Of a DNA stretch of 64,000 bases, positions 57,271-64,000 are shown in pieces. The notes below the pieces were generated by a model. It was given only the letters and a program-made list of their open reading frames with translations. It did no database searches and was not told the origin of the DNA. A program made the translations under genes and the position numbers. Numbering within the stretch: the first letter of the stretch is position 1; each line of letters opens with the position of its first letter. The stretch covers positions 91,337,104-91,401,103 of the forward strand of contig CM019823.1 in the NCBI GenBank assembly GCA_009763385.1. Reading direction: 5' to 3'. This DNA is from Coix lacryma-jobi var. lacryma-jobi. Taxonomy: Eukaryota > Streptophyta > Magnoliopsida > Poales > Poaceae.

Positions 57271-59712
57271 TGAAAGGACCTAAGGTGTCGCCTAGAGGGG
57301 GGTGAATAGGCTTTTCTGAAAATTTACAACTTATAATGCGGAAGCAATTAGTATGCGAGTTTCCAATTACTTGGAAACTCCCAATCGGAGTATAACACCC
57401 CTCAAGAGACAAACACAAAGTATATGACTAGAAATTAATCACCTAGAAGGCAATACCCCTGCACCACAAAGATTAGCTCAAGGATTAAACAAATTGGGCG
57501 CAGTCAGTAAATACCGGACATGTCCGGTATCAATACCGGACAAGTCCGGTATGCACGGGTTGTGCGGGACTGCTCCTTTTCTTCTCCAATTTCTCACACA
57601 ACCTGCAATCACTATGTATGATTATATATAGAACTGATTGCTTGCAAAAACAAGTAGCACAACGAAGAATAACAAATAGCCGAAAGTAAAGCACAAAGGA
57701 ATGACACGGTATTTGTTTCACCGAAGTTCGGCACCCCCTCGGGTCCTACTCTCCGTTGAGCCGGCTGCGAGCTACCACAAAGGTGGGCTCTAGAGGACAC
57801 CACGGGTCACTCTAGCCGCGGTCTATTTCACCCGCAATGCTCCTTCCACTAGTTGATCTCTTTTGAGGAGAGATCGAACCTTTACAAACTTTCCGAGGCA
57901 CTTCACAAATCTCTTGGGTGCTCAACGGCGATGCCTAACCGTCTAGGACCGTAGAGTCCAAGAGTAACGAATGCGCACAATAAGATCGACGATTTGCACA
58001 AGTGCTCAAGAGGTGGCTTGCTCTCTAATTTTGAATCTCTCTCAACCCACAAATGGATTTGGCAATTAGAGGACAATCACTCACTAAAGAGGGTTGGAAA
58101 GTGTTTTGAAAGGCTTAGAATGAGTGTGGGAACCAGTAGAATCAGCAGCCTCCAAAGGTGGAGGTTTGGGGGTATTTATAAGCCCACATTCGAAACTAGC
58201 CGTTTTCTAGCCGTTGGCTGAGTCAGCTCATACCGGACATGTCCGGTATGCATACCGGACATGTCCGGTATGCATACCGGACATGTCCGGTATGACTTTG
58301 CTACGAGAGAAACACACTGAACAGGCCAACTTTCAAACTTCCTGAATGAGCCCGGTAGTACCGACCATAAGGTCGGTAGTACCGCTAGTTACCACAGGGT
58401 TTTCGCAACCTCTCTGAGTTGGACCAATTTTGGCCTACTGGTAGTACCGCTATAACTTCGGTAGTACCGTCGGTAGTACCGACCCAGGGGCGGTAGAACC
58501 GCCCATCACAAAGATACTGTTAGCCACCAAACCGCAAATACCGGACATGTCCGGTATGCATACCGGACATGTCCGGTATGACTTCACTGCGCGTGAAATA
58601 CCATTAACCAACCATCTTTTCAAACCCCTAAAAGGATCTCGGTAGTACCGACCCCCAGGTCGGTAGTACCGCCAGTTAAGAGGGGGTTTTTACAACCTCT
58701 CTGTGTTGGGCCAAATTTGGCCTACCGGTAGTACCGCTATTACTCCGGTAGTACCTGTCGGTAGTACCGACGCAAGGTCGGTAGTACCGCCCGTACACAG
58801 GCTGCGAGGCAGAACTCCGCAAATACCGGACATGTCCGGTATGCATACCGGACATGTCCGGTATGGACTCCCTTCACCAGGTTCATCACTAGGCCAGAAG
58901 GATGGCCGCACTGCTGTGGGTCATACAAAGCTGAAAGTTAGCTCTAGCTCTCTCATGTCTCACTTAGGTTGGTTTGAGCACTTATGAAGAATCATCTACT
59001 ATATGTTGCATCCCTCTTAATAGCACGGCTTTCCTATTTACTCAAGATAAATTGAAATACGAATTTTAAACCTCTTGAGTTGATCCCCATTTGAACCAAA
59101 GCCGCTTGACTTCATTTTCCATATAGAGAGGAATGGTTGACATGTTTAGAAGTAGACATTCCTCGAGCATAGCCATCTTGAACATGTGACTTGACCCTAT
59201 GCAAGTGATATAATGAAGTTCCAAATGTGCCAAGTCACTCCAATCAATATTGTTGCTAGGAATGTTGATTCTCCACTAGATGCGATCTTCAAGCTTGATT
59301 GATCCTTCGACTAAATGCAAGTACTTTCTTCTTCACTCTAGCTAGGTTCTTCGGCCGCCAAGCCGTCGCTTGCCCTTCACCTTGCTTAGTACCTCAAAGA
59401 CTCTTTCCTTGCTATCTTCACCATTTCAAGCCATTCAACCATGCTTCATTTTGAATCCTTTCTTAGCAATCATAAATGAACTATGATTATCCCACATACG
59501 ATAACCCTTTATATCAATATCATTCTCATTGTTGTTTTGTGCTTGTGACATGATCTTCATACAACAATCCATCATTTTGGCTTTGCATTACATTTCAAGT
59601 ACATAGTGAGATAATCATTTCCCTGTGTCACACTTAGCAAACATATTAGATCTTTAATCAACATTGTCATCAAATCATCCAAAATCACACTTAAGTGCAA
59701 CATGCACTTTCA
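57271..59712 (-). mobile_element. LTR, sirevirus family E (5' LTR, minus strand)
   Basis: Low edge TGAAAGGACC at 57271, directly after a PBS (minus strand ATTGGTATCGGAGC, 57270-57257). High edge ...GCACTTTCA at 59712, giving 2,442 bp. Read from the minus-strand start, TGAAAGTGCATG is followed by GGATGATTTGATGACAA, the opening style of the other sirevirus LTRs here. Two palindrome families are interleaved: ATACCGGACATGTCCGGTAT (about 57511-57552, 58231-58293, 58538-58580, 58823-58865) and CGGTAGTACCG with its neighbours (about 58350-58795). A minus-strand TATAAATA lies at 58173-58180. The high edge is less certain than the low one. Confidence 0.8.
58173..58180 (-). promoter_or_regulatory. LTR E TATA box
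   Basis: The plus strand TATTTATA is TATAAATA on the transcribed orientation, followed by CCCCCAAACC and positioned after the main palindrome cluster. Confidence 0.6.
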
Positions 59713-60339
59713 CCATCTCTTGGCAACCTCCATGGGTCGATGGCCTTCGCCTTCTTCTTAACCTCCACCGATCGGGGGACCTTCGTCGTAGCCTCAAGCT
59801 TTTCTTAGGACCTCCGCCGACCGGAGACCTTCGCCATTGCTTTAGGCTCTCCTCGAGACCTCCGCCAGACTGGAGACCTTCACCATTGCTTTAGGCCCTC
59901 CTCGAGACCTCAACACCATGCCGCGAAGTCTCTCTTTGAGGTAACCGCAGATTCACCACCACACAATCCATGTTTCTCGTTAGAGATTGGATAGGCGGCC
60001 TTGGCGACTTGGGTCTTCGTGTCCCAACAAGGACTTCATGAAAAAGTGATTAATAAGACAGAGGGAGTATATTATTTACTTACTGTTTCATAATCTAGAT
60101 TATTGTGTATTGATTAGTTGTTGGTGGGGCGCTTTTTTCTGGTGTACGACGAAACTCACCACCCAAGCGGAATAGTAAAGCTTCAATTGTAGGGTCTTTG
60201 TGTCCAGGTGTATTGGGTGGGTACTCGATTAGTTGGTGGGGCGTTTTTTCCTAGTGTACGATGAAAACTCACCACCCATCGGGCAGATATGCATGCATGT
60301 TAATGTGAGGTTAAAATAGACACCACCATGACCATGGTT
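59713..60339. other. Non-coding flank with tandem repeats and a duplicated 52-bp block
   Basis: No gene supported. Contains a ~48-bp tandem repeat at 59761-59908 and a duplicated block starting GATTAGTTG(TT)GGTGGGGCG at about 60112-60165 and 60227-60278. GACAGAGGGAGTA at 60057-60069 looks like one end of a Stowaway-type MITE whose other end I cannot find. Confidence 0.55.
59761..59908. repeat. About three copies of a 48-bp repeat
   Basis: Two clear units begin GACCTCCGCC(GACC/AGACT)GGAGACC and end CTCCTCGA. A more diverged unit precedes them, beginning AACCTCCACCGATCGG. Confidence 0.75.
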
Positions 60340-60353
60340 CTATATATATATAG
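60340..60353 (+). promoter_or_regulatory. TATA box of the PMEI-like gene
   Basis: CTATATATATATAG lies 73-86 bp before the ATG at 60426, a typical plant spacing once a ~50-nt leader is allowed. Confidence 0.6.
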
Positions 60354-60425
60354 ATGCTACGGCCAAACGAGACGTACCTGCAGAAGTGCAGCAGAGAGAT
60401 AAGATATATAGAAGGGAGGGGGAAT

Positions 60426-61084
60426 ATGGGTGTAGTAGTTGTGAAGACGATGCCAACAGTTCCTCCTCTTCTCGTAGTAGTGGCGATCGTGGCCTCCATC
60501 TTTATTGCAGCATCACCATGCACGGCCGGCGGTGGGCCGCCAACGACCGCCGTCGTCGGACCAGAGCCGCCACTGGTGGAGAACCTACCTACGACCGTGG
60601 CGGCGCAGGATTTCTCATCCGCACCCGCTGCTCGCATTCAGTCGCAAATGCAGAGAACAGAGGATGTGCTACGAGCTCCTGCTCCCATACGCCACGTCCA
60701 TCAACGGCAGCTACAACAGGGCCACCATTGCCGGCTTCACCGGCATGGTCTCCAAGCTCAGGTCGGTCTTGGCGGCGGGGACGACAAGCTGGAAGCACTG
60801 CGGGCGAGTGCATCCAGGTGGTGAAGGAAACCATTGCGGCGGCCGATAAGGAGGCATTGGCGAAGCTCGGCCGCATCAATGACAGTGTGGCCGCGACGAA
60901 TCCCGATCTGACAGACGTGGCGACCTGGATCCTGGCTGTGGCTCACAATTTCGACAAGTGCCCGGATGATAATGGTGATATTGCTGTAATAAAGACGTAC
61001 CTGTATATTAACGATGGACTCGTCACTTCGTCTTTGCCATTTTGGGCTAATAATCTTCCCTCTCCGGACGGAACTGGTCCGTAA
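60426..61084 (+). pseudogene. Pectin methylesterase/invertase inhibitor (PMEI)-like gene, frame-broken
   Basis: Starts with a signal-peptide-like sequence (MGVVVVKTMPTVPPLLVVVA, then a hydrophobic stretch and small residues to about residue 36), fitting a secreted apoplastic protein. The mature part shows the PMEI pattern in three frames: FLIRTRCSHS (near 60611), CYELLLPYATS (near 60668), ECIQVVKETIAAADKEALAK (near 60806), then ATWILAVAHNFDKCPDD (near 60920) before TAA at 61082-61084. Cysteines sit at plausible PMEI positions. Frame changes are needed near 60612, 60660, 60775 and 60800. PMEI proteins block pectin methylesterase or invertase. This is the only non-transposon gene seen here. It is either a pseudogene or a gene affected by base-call indels. 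Confidence 0.65.
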
Positions 61085-61978
61085 TCGCATGCATCGCATG
61101 CCTCCATCGATCTCCTCAATTATTGGCGCACGTACATGCATTATTCATGATCATTTTTTTTCGATTCAAAAGGCTCTTATTCCATAAATTGTGTGTGTGT
61201 ACGTGTATTTGATGATGAGTTGGTCACATTATTTGTGTGATTATTGTAATGGCTTGCTTACATATATTTCAATTCTTCTTTTTCGAGCTGACTCATCCGG
61301 ATCTTATATGATATTTTTATTCACTCTCTCCTCTCTCTATATATATTACATACACACACTATTATATATATATACACACACACACACTATTGTTTGTTTG
61401 CTTGTTATATGATGGAATTAAGAAGGAAAAAAGTGTTTACTTCAGCAACAAACCTCTCTATAGCTACTTATTATTTTCAAAGCTACTTATTACTTCGAAA
61501 GACATATAGCAGCATGCTGCATATATGTACCTATACTTAAATTTGTGCAGATATAGTTAAATTTTAGTCATTCTTGAAAAACTTTTATAATAATAAAGCA
61601 AGCCACACAATAAAAGAAGTGGTATTTTGCATAAATTTTTGAATAATACAAGTTGTCAAAGTTAGGGCCAAAAAAGTCAAACGAACTATATATAATTTGG
61701 AACAGAAGTTAGTATAAAAAAAACTTTGTTTGCATCATCATATGTTACGCGACATAAAAAGAGTCGCAAAATGAGTTGCGCGCCTTGTTAGATGACATAA
61801 ACAATAACGATACTACTATCGGAGCTGTTTTATCTATATAATGTCGTTGTCTATCTTAACGAAGGAGGCAAGACAGCAACTGATTATTGTTTAATGCACC
61901 TCATGCTGCTCTCTCTCTCTGCGCAGACACGTACAAGACTGATTATTGTTTAATAATGCACCTGACAAATAAAAATAA
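61085..61978. other. AT-rich intergenic DNA with TA/CA microsatellite
   Basis: No gene. A (TA)n/(CA)n microsatellite is at about 61338-61388. ACTGATTATTGTTTAA...TGCACCT occurs twice (about 61879-61901 and 61939-61962). Confidence 0.6.
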
Positions 61979-61980
61979 TA

Positions 61981-62284
61981 CTCCCGATCCAGTCTAGTTT
62001 ATAAGGCGCGAACACGTAAAATAAGATTTAAACTCTTCACAATTTTTGACCAATAGTTTGGTGAACAAGTTCACTATTGTAATACAAACTTGATATGGTT
62101 AGATTCACGATCAAATATACTATCCAAGCAATGATCATAATTTTATAATCATAGAATTTTAATATAGAATAAACAAATGGCTGATAATGACCTATAAATC
62201 AGACTGGATAGAATAATTATATTAAATTGCATGTTTTTTCTACGGCTTATATTATAATATTAAACTGGACTGCAGTGGATAGAG
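61981..62284. mobile_element. Stowaway-like MITE (Tc1/mariner type)
   Basis: A 304-bp AT-rich element flanked by TA (61979-61980 and 62285-62286). The left end CTCCCGATCCAGTCTAGTTT and the inverted right end (CTCTATCCACTGCAGTCCAG read from 62284 inward) match with small gaps over about 30 bp, continuing into TATAAG(G/C)CG. No ORF. Confidence 0.75.
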
Positions 62285-62295
62285 TAATTATATTA

Positions 62296-62521
62296 TGTGG
62301 TCTTTGGTTTGACGAACGAGGTGGTCTATCATCTTCTCACTCCTCACTTTTTTTATTTGGTTGGTGGAATGGAATGAGTTGATGCATCACCACCTCATTC
62401 CTCATAAGCCAATAATTAGTATATGGATGAGGAATGAGTTGGTTCCACCAAAATTCATGGGATGAACTCATGATGCATCACCTCATGAAGCATGACTTAA
62501 TTCCACAAACCAAACACCCTA
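62296..62521. mobile_element. Tourist-like MITE (PIF/Harbinger type)
   Basis: A 226-bp element with TTA on both sides (62293-62295, 62522-62524). Terminal inverted repeats are TGTGGTCTTTGGTTTG and, from the other end, TAGGGTGTTTGGTTTG. GAATGAGTTG blocks recur inside. It lies only 11 bp from the Stowaway element. Confidence 0.75.
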
Positions 62522-62556
62522 TTAAATTTGCCGTCAGCAGGCGCCCCTAACTCATT

Positions 62557-62776
62557 GAAGGACCGAATACAAGCGGTTGAATGAGAGCCATAAATGTCTT
62601 CTCTGAAATATTTGGCTGTTGTGCCAAAATCAAACCCCAAAATTAAAACCACATGTGTAATGTCCGCGACCCAAGTGATTGGGTGGATGCTCCGTCGAAA
62701 CATAGCGACACACCACTAAAAGTCCCACACCTTCACACGAGCCAACCGGTAATAAGATGAACCTTGGGCTAACTCA
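62557..62776 (-). repeat. Degenerate LTR fragment related to family A, left part
   Basis: TGAAGGACCGAATACAAG...GGTTGAATGAGAGCC, then CGACCCAAGTGATTGGGTGG and GCGACACACCACTAAAAG, parallel the 3' end of LTR A at 30140-30330 in the same order. It continues after the CACTA element at 63778. Confidence 0.65.
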
Positions 62777-63777
62777 CACTAGTAGAAAAAAGCTCAAAGC
62801 TAGCGCCCCCAAAACATACGACAGGAAGTTTTAGTTATCACGCGTCTGTGGTACGAAAGGGGGCCATCCAGAGCCGCCAACCACCTATATAAATCCATTA
62901 TTACAGTCGGTTGTCTTAAACCAACCGCTTGTGGTAATGGATTATTACAGGCGGTTGTCTTAATCCAACCGTCTATATAAATAGACAATTTACATAGGCG
63001 GTTCGATTAAGCCAACCGCCTGTGTAAAGGTGTTTCCACTAGCGGTTTCTTAAGTCAGCCGCTAGTGGAAACTATATTTGAATTTAAAATTTAATTTTTT
63101 CAAAAGACCTCAGATGGAGAAACAACCAATATGAAAGTTATAGGTTTCAAAAAGTTATGAAACTTAGTAGTTGATAACTTTTTGATTTGAAATTATCTTG
63201 TCAACGAAAACTATGTTTCAAATTCTTAAATTTGAAATTAAAATTTTTATAAACAACCTCGGATGGAAAAACTACCAAAATAAAAGTTGTAGATCCTCGA
63301 AAAGTTATGAAACTTTGTAATTGACAACTTTTTTATTTGAATTCATTTAGGGCCTTAAATAAGAAAATTACACTCAAATTAGTATAATATGTAGGGACCC
63401 GAAATGGAGTATAAACACATGTGAGTATGTAATGCAGTGATAGATGAGGCTTCGTACGAGGGAGAGGTCGTGGGTTCGAATCTCACCGGCCGCATTAGCT
63501 GCAAATTTTGTGCGAAAAATGCTGCAACTTGCGACTTTGCCCATTGGGCCCTCCCCCGATTTAAAAAATATATTTTTTGGTTTTTTCTACTATTTTTTCT
63601 TTGACCATTTCCACATGCGGTTCTATTTCCACAGACAGTTTGCTAAGTGAACCGCCTGTGAAAATGATTTCCACAGGTTGTGGAACCATTTCTACTAGTC
63701 TCCAGCGCATGCGGTGCTAGAAAACGCCAGTAGAAATAGGTTTTCATCCGCCTGTATAGTATGTCTGTGTACTAGTG
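62777..63777. mobile_element. Mini-CACTA element (1,001 bp, non-autonomous)
   Basis: Starts CACTAGTAGAAAAA and ends GTGTACTAGTG, with TCA on each side (62774-62776 and 63778-63780), the 3-bp duplication typical of CACTA transposons. Subterminal regions carry repeated GGCGGTT...AACCGCC hairpins (62895-63071 on the left, about 63610-63665 on the right). No transposase ORF, so it needs an autonomous partner. Confidence 0.85.
63440..63490 (+). other. tRNA T-arm-like segment inside the mini-CACTA
   Basis: GAGGTCGTGGGTTCGAATCT followed by CACC matches an RNA polymerase III B box (GGTTCGANTC) and the tRNA T-stem/loop. A full cloverleaf is not apparent: I see no convincing acceptor stem or D arm, so this is not called as a tRNA gene. 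Confidence 0.4.
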
Positions 63778-64000
63778 TCAACCTCCCCTGAGCAACGCGA
63801 GGAGGATTCAGACAAAAGTCCAAAGCGCGAAGCACGATTTCTGTAGCAGACAGAACCCAACATAAAAGACGGATTGCAAAATGAAGACCAAATGAAGAAA
63901 CTGTGGATGAACACGTGTGTAAACAAAACTAATCGGACTCTGAGCAGCGTCCGTCCGATCAAGAAAGTCTTGTCCCATAACCTCTCTAAGTTGAACTGGA
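63778..64000 (-). repeat. Degenerate LTR fragment, right part, running off the window
   Basis: Continues the LTR fragment split by the CACTA element. Ends with CGTCCGTCCGATC and CCTCTCTAAGTTGAACT, phrases similar to those around palindromes in the other sirevirus LTRs. Confidence 0.5.

Noticed and set aside
57511..58865. Regularly repeated palindromes as a CRISPR array
   Set aside because: Spacing is irregular, units are perfect palindromes within an LTR, and the DNA is from a plant nuclear genome.
61328..61412. Short ORF of Tyr/Ile/His/Thr repeats (within 61191-61412)
   Set aside because: Its C-terminal half is the translation of a TA/CA microsatellite.
63440..63490. A tRNA gene
   Set aside because: Only the T-arm/B box is convincing; acceptor stem, D arm and anticodon arm cannot be drawn.

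Overview
The window is repeat-dense plant nuclear DNA, almost certainly from a grass and most likely a panicoid/andropogonoid one. The evidence is several sirevirus-type Ty1-copia elements, a Tat-lineage Ty3-gypsy element with a second RNase H, Stowaway and Tourist MITEs with TA and TTA target duplications, a mini-CACTA element, and spliced genes with GT-AG introns. Nothing bacterial is present. The species cannot be fixed from sequence alone.

Layout. 1-4975: 3' half of a plus-strand sirevirus (broken RT-RNase H, spacer, LTR family 'A'). 4976-8770: a short remnant with two PBS-like sites, then the 3' end of a minus-strand sirevirus (LTR 'F', polypurine tract, a proline/glycine-rich ORF with two in-frame TAG codons). 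8771-22987: plus-strand sirevirus 'B' (LTR, PBS, gag, pol, extra ORF, PPT, LTR), fused in tandem to a second, internally deleted copy that shares its LTR. 22988-30139: gag of a minus-strand sirevirus, split by a 4.64-kb insertion flanked by ACGTA duplications. 30140-33960: the LTR (family A) of that element, itself split by a 1.76-kb solo LTR. 33961-41394: a minus-strand sirevirus (LTR 'D', gag, pol), cut in pol by the family-A element and in the protease by a Tat-type solo LTR. 41395-41949: LTR remnant. 41950-56076: a nearly complete minus-strand Tat/Ogre-lineage gypsy element. 56077-59712: gag and LTR 'E' of another minus-strand sirevirus. 59713-64000: a region with fewer elements, holding a frame-broken PMEI-like gene with a TATA box, two adjacent MITEs and a mini-CACTA inserted in an old LTR fragment.

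How it fits together. The insertions are nested. The order can be read from target duplications for the 4.64-kb insertion, the 1.76-kb solo LTR and the Tat solo LTR, and from interrupted reading frames for the rest. Nearly every retrotransposon gene is broken, usually by single-base indels.

The most interesting part is 43492-47789. Between pol and the 3' LTR of the gypsy element lie two spliced genes in antisense orientation. One encodes a plant mobile domain (PMD) plus a coiled coil and is frame-broken. The other, 46907-47789, has a TATA box and three exons whose phases join into an uninterrupted 241-codon frame. The two start with near-identical codons. The second recurring theme is that each sirevirus LTR family has its own palindrome vocabulary, in one case repeated inside its own gag region.
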